Part shown: piece after piece, positions 17,229 through 28,102 of the stretch
How the letters are laid out: each line of letters starts with the position of its first letter
How positions within the stretch are numbered: position 1 is the first letter of the stretch
From: JAICMB01 sp963795935
GTDB taxonomy: Bacteria > Acidobacteriota > Terriglobia > Bryobacterales > Bryobacteraceae
Reading direction: 5' to 3'
DNA: 64,000 nucleotides
NCBI GenBank assembly: GCA_963795935.1
Contig: CAWCJO010000008.1
Location: forward strand, 1 to 64,000
Notes under the pieces: model-generated
Seen by the model: the letters and a program-made list of their open reading frames with translations, nothing else
Told to the model about the DNA's origin: nothing
The model's database searches: none
Translations under genes and position numbers: made by a program

Positions 17229-18081
17229 ATGCGATTTGGATCCAAGGTGGAACGCGCTTATGCCCTTCGCGGGAATATAGCGGCGTTTTCCTCCCTTCTG
17301 ATACTACTCAGTTGCATTGTCGTGCGGGGAGTGTGTCAAGCCAACCCCGAAGAAGTCGTGTTCCAAAGCGGCAAACTTCAGTTGCATGGGTTTCTCTGGA
17401 AGCCTGCAGGGGAGGGCCCCTTCCCGGCGGTCTTGTGGAACCATGGCAGCGAAAAATCGCCGGGTTCGCAGCCGGCCTTAGCCAGCTTTTACACCCAGCA
17501 CTCTTACGTCTTTTTCGCTCCGCATCGCAGAGGACAAGGGCGCTCTCCGGGTAACTACATCCAGGATTTGGTCAGAGAGGCGCCGCCTTTCGAGCGAGGG
17601 CGGCGCATGATCGAACTTCAGGAGGAGCGAGGTTGCGGACGTGGTCGCGGCGCTCAATTTCTTGAAATCAAGGCCATTCGTGGACGCGGGCCGAATTGCC
17701 ATTTCGGGGTGCTCCTACGGAGGCATCCAGACATTGCTTGCCGGCGAGCGCGATCTCGGCGTGAAGGCGCTGGCGCCGTTCGCTCCTGGCGCCATGTCGT
17801 GGAACAACAATCTTATGCTTGCAGCGCGGCTCGCTCAGGCGGTGGATCGCGCTCAAGCCCCCATCTTTCTGCTTCAAGCGGAGAACGACTACAATCTTGC
17901 ACCGAGTCACGCGCTCAGCAAGGAAGCCAAAAAGAAGCATAAAGATTTTCAGTCGAAGATCTATCCGGCGTATGGCAGCACGCATCACGACGGGCATTGG
18001 GCGTTCTGCACTACTGCGACAGATGTCTGGGGCAACGATGTACTGGCATTTCTGGAAAAGCAGATGAACGGGGTGAAATAG
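17229..18081 (+). CDS. Exported alpha/beta hydrolase, dienelactone-hydrolase-like (frameshifted near 17628)
   Basis: A secreted serine hydrolase of about 284 aa. Signal peptide MRFGSKVERAYALRGNIAAFSSLLILLSCIVV; strong ribosome site GGGGAGG before the ATG. The first part holds the oxyanion strand AVLWNHGSE. The frame breaks after RRMIELQEE (an extra C within 17627-17630) and resumes as VADVVAALNFLKSRPFVDAGRIAISGCSYGG. Catalytic residues: Ser in GCSYGG, Asp in AENDYN, His in HHDGHWAF. Substrate unknown. It is convergent with the second gamma-glutamyltransferase (24-bp gap). Confidence 0.8.
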
Positions 18082-18105
18082 AGTGGTGTCCTGCGCCGTC
18101 CCGTA

Positions 18106-19756
18106 TTAGTAGCCGGCAGCTTTTCCTTCCCTGCGAGGATCGACGGCGCCCTCAATGAAGCCGCCGTCAAGCAGAATCATATTGAGGTCGTTATTGGAGG
18201 CCTTCATTTCGATGGTGTGGCCGCGGGCTTTGAGCAGCGCGATCGTGTCCGGCGAAAATCCCGGCTCCAAAAACAGGCGGTCGGGATACCACTGGTGATG
18301 GAAACGGGGCGCATTGACAGCGTCCTGCGCGTTCATTCCGAAATCGATAACGTTCACGATCGCCTGCAAAACAGAATTAATGATCGTAGGACCTCCGGGC
18401 GTACCCACGACCATGAAGAGCTTACCGTTCTTCATGACGATCGTGGGCGTCATGGAAGATACAGGTTGTTTGCCCGGCTGGATGGCATTGGCCTCGCCCT
18501 GCACCAGTCCATACTGATTCGCTTTACCGGGCTGCGCGGCAAAGTTATCCATGTTGTCGTTCAGAAGGAATCCCAAGCCCGGTACCGTGACCTTACTTCC
18601 GAATTGGCTATTTAGCGTGACGGTCACCGCAACCGCGTTTCCGAACGGATCGACCACGCCAAAATGCGTCGTATTGTCGCCCTCGGGCGCCTTCAAATCA
18701 CCGGGACGAAGTTGATCGCTGGGGGTGGCGCGATGCGGGTCGATGGTGGCGCGCCGCTTGGCGATGTATCTTTTATCGAGCAGCTTCTCAACGGGGACGG
18801 GAACAAAGTCGGGATCGGCAAGATATTCGCCGCGGTCGGCGTAATAGCGGCGCGCGCACTCGGCCATGAAGTGGATAGCGGCCGCGGATCCGGCGCCCGC
18901 GGTCTCGTAGAGGGAGCCTTCCAACATGCCGAGCATTTGGAGCAAGCCTACCCCGCCGGAACTGCCGGGAGGCGCGGTGATTATGTCGTAGTCTTTATAG
19001 CGACCCGGTGAGTGGCTGTCTTGCCCGTACGTCATACGTTTGCAGGTCGCCGAGGGTGATGTAGCCGCCGTTCTTTTGCATCTCGTCGGCGAGAAGATGG
19101 GCTGTCTCGCCTTCGTAGAAATCCTTGGCGCCCTGTTTTGCGATGCGCTCGAGCGTGCGGCCCAGCTCGGTTTGGACGAGTACATCGCCGGGAGCGAAGA
19201 ACGCGCCGCCGTTCAGAAAAATCCGCTTTGTTTCGGGGAAATCAAGCAGCGAGGGAGTGTTCCTCAACGCCTCCGCGCGCATATAGGAGAGCGCATGCCC
19301 ATGCAGCGCGATATCGATGGCGGGTTGCAACAGCTCGGACCATGGCTGGGTTCCAAACTGCTTGTGCGCGGCTTCGTAGCCCTTGATATTCCCGGGTACC
19401 GCGGCCGCTTTCCATCCGAGCACCGAATCCTGCGACAGCTTGCCATCGTGAATGAACATATCGCGGGAGGCTGAAAGCGGGGCGCGTTCACGAAAATCGA
19501 AGAACGCGGTCTGCCCGTCGGCCATGCGCACGAGCGCGTACCCGCCGCCGCCCAGGCCGGTCATGCCGCTGTGAGTGACAGAAAGCACGAAGCCCATGGC
19601 GATGGCGGCGTCAAGAGCATTGCCGCCGCGCTTGAGGACCGCGATGCCGGCATTCGTCGCGTTCGTTTCCGCGCTGACGACCATTGCGTGAGCGGCGCGC
19701 CGCGGTTGCGCTCCCGCCATCATAATCGCTTCCATGCCGGACAATGGATTCGCCAA
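18106..19756 (-). CDS. ggt: Gamma-glutamyltransferase 2 (frameshifted near 19005)
   Basis: A second gamma-glutamyltranspeptidase, about 550 aa. Large-subunit motifs: AETNATNAGIAVLKRGGNALDAAIA and GMTGLGGGGYALV. The frame slips at ARQPLTG (18999-19012, one extra base) and continues GRYKDYDIITAPPGSSGG. The autoprocessing threonine is in EGDNTTHFGVVD and the oxyanion/GG region is VVGTPGGPTIINSVLQ, closer to the classical family than copy 1. No clear signal peptide precedes MVVSAETNATNAG, so export is doubtful. It starts 12 nt after the RNase II-like gene stops and is last in a four-gene minus-strand run. Confidence 0.85.
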
Positions 19757-19768
19757 TTCCGCGCGGCC

Positions 19769-21223
19769 CTAACGCGCAAAGTCGATGAAGCCGCGGCCGG
19801 GATCGGTCGCCAGCAGTTTGACCTGGATCTGATCGCCTACGTCGACGCCTTGCTCGCCATGGACCAGGCGGCCTTCGACGGGGGGATGCAGCACCCGCAC
19901 AAAGACACCCTTGGGCGTGTTGCCCGTCACAACGCCCGCGAAAGTCTGCCCAATGCGATTTTCGAGCGCAACGGCGGCAATGCGTTTCTGCATCTTCCTT
20001 TGCACCTTTCTGGCGGCGTCTTCCTTGAGCGTGCAGTTGCTCGCGATGGCGGAGAGCTTGTCGTTCGAATAAGGGGCGGGGGCGCCCTGAAACACCGATT
20101 TGATGAGGCGCTGAGTGACCAGGTCCGAAAAGCGGCGATTGGGCGCGGTGGAATGCGTGTAGTCGTGCGCCGCGAGGGCGAAATGCCCTTGTTCAGCGCC
20201 GCCGGGCCGCGCCAGCACATACTCGCCCGGGCCGAGAAGCTTGATGATGGCGAGCGACAGGTCGGCATAATGGAGCGGGTCCGCCGCTTTCCGCTGTTCG
20301 AGAAACTTGCTCAAGGCTGCGGCATCCGGCTGCGGCGGCAGCTTCGCGCGGTAGCGCCCCGCCAGCTCTACAATGCGCGGCCATCTCTCGGGCGATTTCA
20401 CGACGCGGCGGATGGAAGACACGCCGCTATCGGAGAGCCGCCGCGCCATCACCTCGTTGGCCGCGATCATAAAGTCTTCGATCAGCCGGCTCGCCGCGTT
20501 GGCCTGACGCGCGGCGACGTCCAGCACCTGGCCGTCGCGCAGGACCGGCTCGGCTTCCACGCGGTCGAAATTGAGAGCGCCCAGACGATGCCGCTGCTCG
20601 CGCAGCGCCCGCGCCGCCTCGTCCTGAAGCTGCAATTGCGCCTGCAATTCAGGTGACGACGCAAGTTTTTCCGGCGCCGACGCCGAATGCTCCAACCAAG
20701 CGCCCACGGCATTGTAAGTCAACTGCGCGCGATTCCGCACCATAGCTCGATAGATATTCGCGCCGTTGAGCGACCCGTCGCTCGTGACTACAAACTCGAT
20801 CACGACCGCCAAGCGATCCTGGCCCTCGGCAAGGGATGTCAGATCGGTGGACAGCTTTTCGGGAAGCATCGGGAACGTCTTCACGCCGGTGTAGACGGTG
20901 GTTGTCTGCGAGGATGCATGGGCGTCGATCGGCGACCCCGCGGGAACGTCGCTATCCACGTCCGCGACTGCCACCAGCACGCGAATCCCGTTCGCCACCC
21001 GTTCCGCTACCTCGATCTGATCGAGGTCGCGCGAGTCGTCATTGTCGATCGAGGACCACGCGAGTTCCCGTAAATCCCGGGCGCCGTGACCGTTGCCGCC
21101 AGCCGTTGCAAGAGGGCGCAACGCCGCAAGCTGCTCCTTCGTCCCGGGCGGAAAATCGGGATCGAAGCCCTCATGAATCATGTCCTGGCGGGCCGCGGCG
21201 AGAAGGTCGAACCCGTTGCGCAT
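19769..21223 (-). CDS. RNase II/R-family exoribonuclease (RNB domain) lacking N-terminal cold-shock domains
   Basis: A 484-aa RNB-domain 3'-5' exoribonuclease. The catalytic acidic cluster is clear in SSIDNDDSRDLDQIEVAE near residue 57-74, and the later conserved block HSTAPNRRFSDLVTQRLI is present. A C-terminal S1-like segment (GVVTGNTPKGVFVRVLHPPVEG) binds RNA. Compared with RNase R (about 700-800 aa) it lacks the N-terminal CSD domains; this short type is known from other phyla. The ATG at 21223 directly follows the PQQ dehydrogenase stop with no gap, so it is translated from the same message. An RNA-decay enzyme in a respiratory operon is unexpected. Confidence 0.88.
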   Translation of the reverse strand: MRNGFDLLAAARQDMIHEGFDPDFPPGTKEQLAALRPLATAGGNGHGARDLRELAWSSIDNDDSRDLDQIEVAERVANGIRVLVAVADVDSDVPAGSPIDAHASSQTTTVYTGVKTFPMLPEKLSTDLTSLAEGQDRLAVVIEFVVTSDGSLNGANIYRAMVRNRAQLTYNAVGAWLEHSASAPEKLASSPELQAQLQLQDEAARALREQRHRLGALNFDRVEAEPVLRDGQVLDVAARQANAASRLIEDFMIAANEVMARRLSDSGVSSIRRVVKSPERWPRIVELAGRYRAKLPPQPDAAALSKFLEQRKAADPLHYADLSLAIIKLLGPGEYVLARPGGAEQGHFALAAHDYTHSTAPNRRFSDLVTQRLIKSVFQGAPAPYSNDKLSAIASNCTLKEDAARKVQRKMQKRIAAVALENRIGQTFAGVVTGNTPKGVFVRVLHPPVEGRLVHGEQGVDVGDQIQVKLLATDPGRGFIDFAR

Positions 21224-22781
21224 CTAGTGCGCCGCTTGGGGCAATGCGAACGCATACAAAGCGTCCGCGGCCGCAAACACCACGTATTGCCGGCCGTCCA
21301 GTTCATACGTCATCGGCGAATTCCCCACGTGCCCGCCGATATTGACATGCCACAGCGTCTTGCCGGTTTCCGGATCGAGCGCCAACAGGTTCGACGAATT
21401 ATCGGCGGTGAATAGCACGTGGCCGGCGGTGGTCATGATCCCGGCCGAACCCTCGCCCGGCCCGATCTCGTGACTCCAACGAATTTTGCCGGTTTTATAA
21501 TCGATCGCCTGAATGGTCGAATCCGAATAAAGGTTGCGGTCGCGCCCGCCCCAGCCCTCGGCCTTGCCGACCGCGGTGAGATAAAAAATGCTCCAGATGC
21601 GGCGCGCGCTCACGTAGTAGAGACCGGTTTGGGGACTGTAGCTGGGCGACAGCCAATTCGTCGCGCCGTCGGAGCCCGGCTCAACCAGCGCTCCATCGGG
21701 TGATGGATCTTTGCGAGGGTCGCGAATCGGACGGCCGCTGTCGTCCACCCCTTTCGCCCAGTTGGTCTCGATGAACGGCGCGGTCAACAGATGCTCGCCC
21801 GTCTTGCGGTCCAGGACGAAGAAATATCCGTTGCGGCTGGCCTGTCCCAGCAGCCGCTCATGACCTTTTAGGTTGCCGTCGAACACGATGGGCGTCTGCA
21901 CCGCGTCCCAGTCGTGCAGGTCGTGCGGCGAGGGCTGAAAATGCCACACCAATTTCCCGGAATCGGGGTCGAGCGCCACGATCGAACAGGTGTATAGATT
22001 GTCCCCGCGCCGCCCCTCGCCGGCGAGCACCGGATTGGGATTCCCGGTGCCCCAATACAGCAGGTTCAAATCCGGATCGTAAGTGCCGGTCAGCCACGTC
22101 ATGCCGCCGCCATGCAGGATGGCGTCGCTGTTCTTGGGCCAGGTCTCGGAACCCGGCTCGCCTGGCTTCGGACTGGTGTACCAGCGCCACTGCAAGGCTC
22201 CGGTCTCCGGGTCGCGCGCGTCGAGATAGCCAGGGATGTCGGTGACATCTCCCGAGACGCCCACGATGACGTGATTGCGAATCACCAACGGCGCCATGGT
22301 GGAAAAATACCCGAGTTTGACGTCGCCAAGCTCCGCCTTCCACCGCACGCTTCCGTCCTTGGCGTTGAGGCAGACGAGGTAGCAATCCGGCGTTTCGAAA
22401 TAAAGCCAGTCCTTGTACATGCCGAGGCCGCGGTTGCCGATGTGATCGCCACCATTAGATAAGTAGCGATAGCGCCAAATCTCGCGGCCAGTGCGGGCGT
22501 CGATGGCCCAGACGTTGTCCGGGACGGTGAAATAGAGAATGCCGTCGACCATGAGCGGCGTGGATTTCACGGGAACCGCATTGGTCCGGTAAGCCCACGC
22601 CAGCGCCAGATTGGCGACGTTCGATGCGTCGATCTGGGCCAGCGGACTGAAGCGCCGCCCCGAATAATCGCCATTGTAGGTGGGCCAGATCTCGCCTGGA
22701 GATTTGAGCAACAGCGTCGAATCGAGCCCTTGCGCGTAGGCTCCCGCGGCCATCAATAGAACGAGCGATCAATCTACTCAA
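21224..22781 (-). CDS. PQQ-dependent (quinoprotein) dehydrogenase
   Basis: A periplasmic eight-bladed propeller quinoprotein of about 510-518 aa. Blade repeats are visible throughout (YFTVPDNVWAIDARTGREIWRY, YLVCLNAKDGSVRWKAEL, SIVALDPDSGKLVWHFQPS, LLALDPETGKTLWHV). A candidate catalytic Asp is in LHDWDAVQTP. The ATG at 22756 leaves only a clipped signal (MMAAGAYAQG). Starting at the TTG at 22781, which overlaps the cytochrome stop, and removing one base near 22766 gives MSRLI-LVLLMAAGAYAQG, a proper signal peptide, so a frame error near the start is likely. It donates electrons to the adjacent dihaem cytochrome c. It is shorter than methanol dehydrogenases; the alcohol or sugar substrate is unknown. 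Confidence 0.87.
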
Positions 22782-23527
22782 TGCAGCGTCTCCAGATAGG
22801 CAAAAATATTGTGGACGTCGGCGGCGGTGTATTTTGAGAGCAGTTCGCGATGGGCCTCGAGCGGGTCCTCAATTTGGACTTCGACGCGGTCGCGCGGCCA
22901 GGAACGATATTGCCCGGAGCGATCACGCATGGCGATGTCGAACTCGTCGATGTGTACCGCCTTGCCTTGAAAGACTTGTCCCGAAGCGGTCTTCACGGTG
23001 ACGTTGGGCTGCTTTCCGCGCGGATAGAGAAACCTCGATTGCAAGTCGATGGGCGAATATTTCTTTGCGACGCCCGCCAAGTCGCCCGTGGGCGAATGAC
23101 AGCGCGCGCAGCCGCCGGCGCCGTTGAAATACGCTTTCCCTTGCGCGGCATTACCGGTCAGCAGTTTCTCGACGGGATAATCGCTCGGGACATGCGCGCT
23201 GCTCAGGGATTCCTTTACGCGCGCATGCAGAAAGGTCACGATATCGGAGATCTGCTGCTGCGACATGGGGAAACCCGGCATGCCTTTATCCGGCCGCCCG
23301 TTCTTGATGACCGGGCCGATGAGCGTTCCGTTCTCGTCGTGGTTGACCAGAGGCGAGCGGATCAAGTCCGGCGCGCGATTTCCGCTGGCGTCATTGCCAT
23401 GGCAGAATCCGCACGATGCGATGAACGCAGTGCGGCCCCGTGCGACAACGGCGGGATCGGGATTGTCGTTGGCGAAGAGAAACAGGGAGCAAAGAAATAG
23501 GAATGAAACGGCAACGCGGCTACGCAT
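22778..23527 (-). CDS. Dihaem cytochrome c
   Basis: A 249-aa exported cytochrome c with signal peptide MRSRVAVSFLFLCSLFLFA. Two haem sites: CGFCH (near residue 39) with Met ligands likely in KGMPGFPM, and CARCH (near residue 139). The C-terminal third reads FQGKAVHIDEFDIAMRDRSGQYRSW, a segment found in cytochromes paired with PQQ dehydrogenases in Acidobacteriota. First gene of the unit and probable electron acceptor of the downstream quinoprotein; stop and next start overlap (TTGA). Confidence 0.9.
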   Translation of the reverse strand: MRSRVAVSFLFLCSLFLFANDNPDPAVVARGRTAFIASCGFCHGNDASGNRAPDLIRSPLVNHDENGTLIGPVIKNGRPDKGMPGFPMSQQQISDIVTFLHARVKESLSSAHVPSDYPVEKLLTGNAAQGKAYFNGAGGCARCHSPTGDLAGVAKKYSPIDLQSRFLYPRGKQPNVTVKTASGQVFQGKAVHIDEFDIAMRDRSGQYRSWPRDRVEVQIEDPLEAHRELLSKYTAADVHNIFAYLETLH

Positions 23528-23573
23528 CTCGTTAATTCCAGTTTAGACGAACGTTCCGCGGCAAACTCCGTTT

Positions 23574-25376
23574 CTACTCGATCGCAAGCGTCGCAACGTT
23601 ACTGCTTCTATTGCCCGATTGAACAACTACGGGCGCCGCGGAGTTCGGCGTCAGGCCGGGGGGAACGATGCAATTGATCTGATCCAAACCCGCGAATCCA
23701 GGCGCTCTGCCGGCGTACGTGACGGCGCAAGGTTGCCCTTCCACGCTTACGGTTGGGGTCTGATTGGCGACGTCCAGGCCCGCTTGCGGGGTCGTGTCTC
23801 CGAGCCCGGTGAGGAACAGTTCCATGTAGTCGCCGGCTTGTAAAGGCTCGACGGGTCCTACCAGCGTTGCAGTTCGCACATTGATCGCGGCCGCGGCTCC
23901 CGAGCCGGACTGGTCGACGGTAAAGATTGCGGGCACGGCGGGCTGCAACAGCAAGTTCACTGTATGTTGACCGGCCGAGTTCTTCACCGTCAGCGGGACG
24001 AGACCCGACAGTCCGTCGGGCACAACCGCGTTGATTTGAGCGGGGCTGACGAACTGCAGCGGAATTGCGGACCCGTTTATGAGCACTTGCGCATCGCCAA
24101 GCTGCGCCGTTAAAGGAAGGCTGGCGGCCGCGGCAGTCCCGGACGATAATCCCAATCCGTAAATCGAGATGAAGGAGCCGGGCGCGGCCGCCAGGGGAAA
24201 CACGGCGCTTGCGGCCGGAAATACTCGCGAGATCTGAGGGCCGGGTTTTACGAGCAGTGTGCGAAACCCTCCTGGGGCAAGTGTCGTCTTGCCCAGTGCT
24301 ACCTGCCCGCTCCCGGCGACTACAATTTGTCCCGCGCCGGCCGGAATCATTTCGTTGTAAGCGACGATTCCATTCGCATTTACAGGCATTAAGCGGGCAA
24401 CTCCGTCCGGACCGGTGTAGTCCGCCAAGCCGATCTGCAAAAACTGATCGGTGGAGTTTTTCCATGCCGCGTACGCGCCCGCATACGTTGAGAGATAACT
24501 GTTCTGCGCAGCGGACTGGCCTATGGTCTGCCATTCCGTCGTGCCGTTCAGAAATGAGATCGCAATGCGAGCCGTGTCCTGGGTGGCGGAGGTTATGTTG
24601 GCAATGCCCGGCGCGCCGGCATTGCAGAGATTGCCCAGCGTGGCTAGCGTGCCCGTGATGTGGCAAGCGGAGATGACGCGAGTCCGGCCGGTCTCCGCAA
24701 ACTCCAGCGATCCGCTGGTCAGCGTAACAATTCCATCGCTGAAGCCGGCCGGATTGCCTTGTCCTTGATTGCCCACTACGGCGAGAGCGTCGGCGCCGCG
24801 CAGGTCGTCCGTGCCTTGGTTCCAGGTTGCCAGATCGTACAGGAAGCGGCCGCCCAACATCAACTCGGACAATTGCGTATCCAGACTGAGCAGCGGTTGG
24901 AAGGCGTTGGTGCCGAAATGAGGAGTCGCGAGGAAAACGATCTTGCGTATGGGAATGGAGGCGGGAGGCGAGAATGAGCCGGCCGCGTCCTGTTTCCCGG
25001 CGAGATAGCTGCGCACGATGAGGCCACCTAGGCTGTGCGCAATGACGTCGACCTGAGGAACGGCGCTGCCATCGTCGTAGCGCAGGTTGGCTAAGAAAAT
25101 TCCGAATTGCGTTCCCAGGTCCTCAATCGACGGCCGGTTCGGATAATTGCAGTTGTCGAAGAATACGCTCGCTTCCCCATTGCTCTGCAAAACTTGATCT
25201 CCGATTCCGAAGGTGCCAGAGAAGCTGGATTCGGAGCAAACGATTTGATACCCATTTACCCACACGACCGGAGGCTTGGCTGTATGCGGGATCGGCTGGC
25301 CTGAAGGAATCAACTGGGCGAAGCCAGGGATGGAGCAGCAACAAAGAAGCGATAAAAGCCGCAATCGGCGGTGCAT
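23574..25376 (-). CDS. Secreted lipase-like hydrolase with TIGR03437 C-terminal domain
   Basis: A 600-aa exported protein. Signal peptide MHRRLRLLSLLCCCSIPGFA. Residues about 35-200 form an alpha/beta hydrolase with the nucleophile elbow IAHSLGGLIVRSYL (PGAP1/lipase-like); PPVVWVNGYQ supplies the oxyanion strand. The last 230 residues match the Solibacter-type TIGR03437 domain: PGSFISIYGLGLS, LQFVSPAQINAVVPDGL, GDYMELFLTGLGDTT and GLDQINCIVPPGL. That domain is known from large secreted proteins of Solibacter and relatives and is probably surface-binding. The gene is intact. Bordered by unrelated genes. Confidence 0.85.
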   Translation of the reverse strand: MHRRLRLLSLLCCCSIPGFAQLIPSGQPIPHTAKPPVVWVNGYQIVCSESSFSGTFGIGDQVLQSNGEASVFFDNCNYPNRPSIEDLGTQFGIFLANLRYDDGSAVPQVDVIAHSLGGLIVRSYLAGKQDAAGSFSPPASIPIRKIVFLATPHFGTNAFQPLLSLDTQLSELMLGGRFLYDLATWNQGTDDLRGADALAVVGNQGQGNPAGFSDGIVTLTSGSLEFAETGRTRVISACHITGTLATLGNLCNAGAPGIANITSATQDTARIAISFLNGTTEWQTIGQSAAQNSYLSTYAGAYAAWKNSTDQFLQIGLADYTGPDGVARLMPVNANGIVAYNEMIPAGAGQIVVAGSGQVALGKTTLAPGGFRTLLVKPGPQISRVFPAASAVFPLAAAPGSFISIYGLGLSSGTAAAASLPLTAQLGDAQVLINGSAIPLQFVSPAQINAVVPDGLSGLVPLTVKNSAGQHTVNLLLQPAVPAIFTVDQSGSGAAAAINVRTATLVGPVEPLQAGDYMELFLTGLGDTTPQAGLDVANQTPTVSVEGQPCAVTYAGRAPGFAGLDQINCIVPPGLTPNSAAPVVVQSGNRSSNVATLAIE

Positions 25377-25428
25377 CTCGCAACGGTACCAAAGAGCGGG
25401 GGCCGCGCGAAGAACTGCCTCGCCGAAC

Positions 25429-25812
25429 TCAGTCGCGGAGGCTCACGTAAGCTGGCATCGCGGCGCGGACTTGGGTCGCACGGCGGCCGTTCGGAACGAT
25501 TGCATGCGGCTTGTTCGCGGCGCCGTCAAAGGGAGACGGCTTAGGCCGGTAGTCAACCTTGACGACCGCGGCGGACCGGACGGGCGGCACGGAGGCCGTC
25601 CGCGCCAAAGGATCCAAAATCCAGAACAACAGAATTAGATCGAGTACGAGGATGAACAGCAAAGAGGCGTAAAAGACCGCGGTCCACCTTTGCCCCTGAG
25701 CGGTAGTTTTCAATGCGTCGTCCACGTTCTTGGCTCCGGAAGCAGGAGATGCAATCCAGGCGCCACCGAAGACCCAGCGCGTTTTGAAGAGGATGCGTTC
25801 GGAACCCCGCAA
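25429..25812 (-). CDS. Small single-span membrane protein
   Basis: A possible 127-aa protein with one strong transmembrane helix (AVFYASLLFILVLDLILLFW, residues about 44-65) followed by a Pro/Arg-rich tail. The first codon would be TTG at 25812, 12 nt after the TIGR03437 gene stop; internal starts cannot be excluded. No family recognised. It lies between two secreted-protein genes in the same direction. Confidence 0.42.
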   Translation of the reverse strand: MRGSERILFKTRWVFGGAWIASPASGAKNVDDALKTTAQGQRWTAVFYASLLFILVLDLILLFWILDPLARTASVPPVRSAAVVKVDYRPKPSPFDGAANKPHAIVPNGRRATQVRAAMPAYVSLRD

Positions 25813-25824
25813 TTCCGCGCGTAG

Positions 25825-27975
25825 TTATTTCACCGTCAGCGGGGCGCCCACGCTGCAAACCGGTGATGCGGAGCTGCCCGCCGCCGCACCGCAGACATAT
25901 ACGTCGGCAGTCACGCCGCCGAGGCCGGAAGGAATCTGAAGATCGATCTGCTGCACTCCCGGGAACCCCGGGCCGGGCCGGCATAGTAAGGCGTCGCAAT
26001 AATCTGGTCGCCGATGCGCGCCGTAATCGCGCCGTTACCCGAAAGTCCGGTCGCATAGATCTGGACGATGCTGTCCGCGGGGGCGGGGTTGTTCACCCCA
26101 TTAGCGCTCCAATCCTGATTCAAAACAGCGCCGCTGAAAATGGCCGGCGCGAATGGCGCGACATTGACCGTGGTGGGAGGGCTGCTCACGCCATCCACGG
26201 TTACAACCACTTTTGCGGTCGTTGCGGAAAGGCCTGGGGGAACAACTACGTTAATCTGCCCGTTGTTGCCGAAGAGGACTTGGGCCGGCTGCGAATCGAA
26301 TGTGACGGAGACGGATTTGCCTGCGAGCGCGGATCCCATGATCGAGGAAAGGGAGCCTGGAACAACCGGCACGTTCGCGAAGCTGGCGGCGTTTACCACG
26401 CTGGCAACCTGAACTTGCGGAGCGGGCGGGGGCGGCGCGGCGCCGACGCTGAAGCTGACCGGGATCGTTTGCGATCCAGCAAGCGGGCCGCCATCCACCG
26501 TGAGAGTAGCCATATAAATTCCGGGTTGCAGGCTGGCGGCATTGGCGTCCACGCGAACCGTGGCGTTGTCGATGCCTTGCGCCGGCGCGATGACAAGCCA
26601 ACCGGAAGGAGCTCCGGGCGGATACGACGCCGTCACGCTCCACTGCATAACGCCCGAGCCGGTGTTGTGAATGTAAAGATAATTGACAGCGAAGGCGCCC
26701 GCCGACGGCCGCATATTGAAAGGGCGTGTTCTGAACGGAGAGGCGCGGGAGATAAGATGCGCTGCAGTCTCCCACGATGCTGCAATCCGGCAATGGCGCC
26801 ACGGCCATGAAGCGCGGAATGGGGTCGGACATAGTCGCGATCGAGACGGTCGATAGCGGCGCCAGTGAGACATTTTCGCCGGTGACTACGGAACCCGCGA
26901 CGCTTGACGGCGCGAGTCCGAGAAAGGTTGGGAACTGGGCGCTCTCGATGCGGCTGGGATCGGCATCGACCACTTCATAGACCGCATAGGCTGCGCCGTT
27001 CGCAATCTGAAGTTGAGACACCGTATTGAACTGCACCGTGGCCGAGCCAGGCAGGCCCGGAGCGTACACCGGGGCGCCGCCCGCGCCGTTTGAGTCGGCC
27101 CCGGCAACGCGAGCGAGCAGAAGCGATCCCGATTGGCTGGGCGCGTAAGCGCCGCCCGCGGCGGGAATTCCGAAATCGCCGCCCGCCGTGGCTTGCGCGG
27201 CGTCGGAGCCGGCCACCACGTCGGGCGCGAAGAGTTGCGCATTTTGCGGGAACCCGGTGTAGCGGACGAGGATGCGCGTGCCCGTGTCGGCGTTCAGGTT
27301 TGCCCAACCGGTGCGCGGTTGAAAGGCGTCGGCGAATCCTTCGGTGACGCGAGTGGAGGCGAAGATGGCGCCCGAGGAGATGAGGCTCGAGAACGAAATG
27401 GTGGACGGCAGCGCCGCGCCGCTCTGGTCGCACACCAGTTGCGAAGATTGACTGGAATACAGGCTGAGTTGCGGATTGCCGACCGTCAGGGTCGCGCTGG
27501 TCAACAGCAGCGATGTGCCGTTCACTCCCACGAACGCCAGCAGTTGGTTTCCCGGAGCTTGCGCCGCGTTCGCGCGAATATCCTGGATGAGCAAGGTCGC
27601 CGCGCCTGAGGACGACAAGGCGAGGTTCACGCCGTTGTAGACGAGTTGATTGGGGCCGCCCAGCGTGGGAGCGATCGTTACGGCCCGCGGTCCGGCGCCG
27701 TTATCGATGGTGAACACGATGCCGCTGAGCGTATTGCCGGTCGAAAGCCGATTCGTGACGTTGGCGTTCAGAGTGACGGTCAGATTCAGGACGGTCGCCG
27801 CATTGGGCTGGCCGCTGCAGTTCAGCGCGATGTCGCCGATGCGCTCGGTCAGACCCTCGGCGCGAACGACCGGGGGAGTGGCGCTGGCAACGCAATAAAT
27901 GTTGGGAGATTGCGCCTGGGCGGCGGTGAACGGGACGAGTAATAAGGCGGGTAAACAGAGACGGAGCGACTGCAT
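25825..27975 (-). CDS. Large secreted TIGR03437 protein (two compensating frameshifts)
   Basis: About 716 aa. Signal peptide MQSLRLCLPALLLVPFTAAQA. The first 400 residues are beta-rich and adhesin-like (LNLTVTLNANVTNRLSTGN). The frame slips at NTPF (about 26720, an extra T in a T run), continues as NMRPSAGAFAVNYLYIHNTGSG with a BACON-like segment (MQWSVTASYPPGAPSGWL), then a TIGR03437 domain (VPGSLSSIMGSALAGKSV, VLFGNNGQINVVVPPGL, ADSIVQIYATGLSGNG). A second slip at about 25970 (one C missing from a C run) leads into GFPGVQQIDLQIPSGLGG and the end VGAPLTVK. The two shifts cancel: 2151 nt is 717 codons. Likely cell-surface or adhesion protein. Confidence 0.8.
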
Positions 27976-28102
27976 GGAGACTTCCTTCTGTGATTGGGAG
28001 TTTATCAGAGTTCGGGCGTTTCAGTAAAGAAGATTACAGTGCGATGATGCTCCAGAGTGACAAGCCCCCGAGCGGCGGGATAAATAAAGTACAGAGGGAA
28101 AA

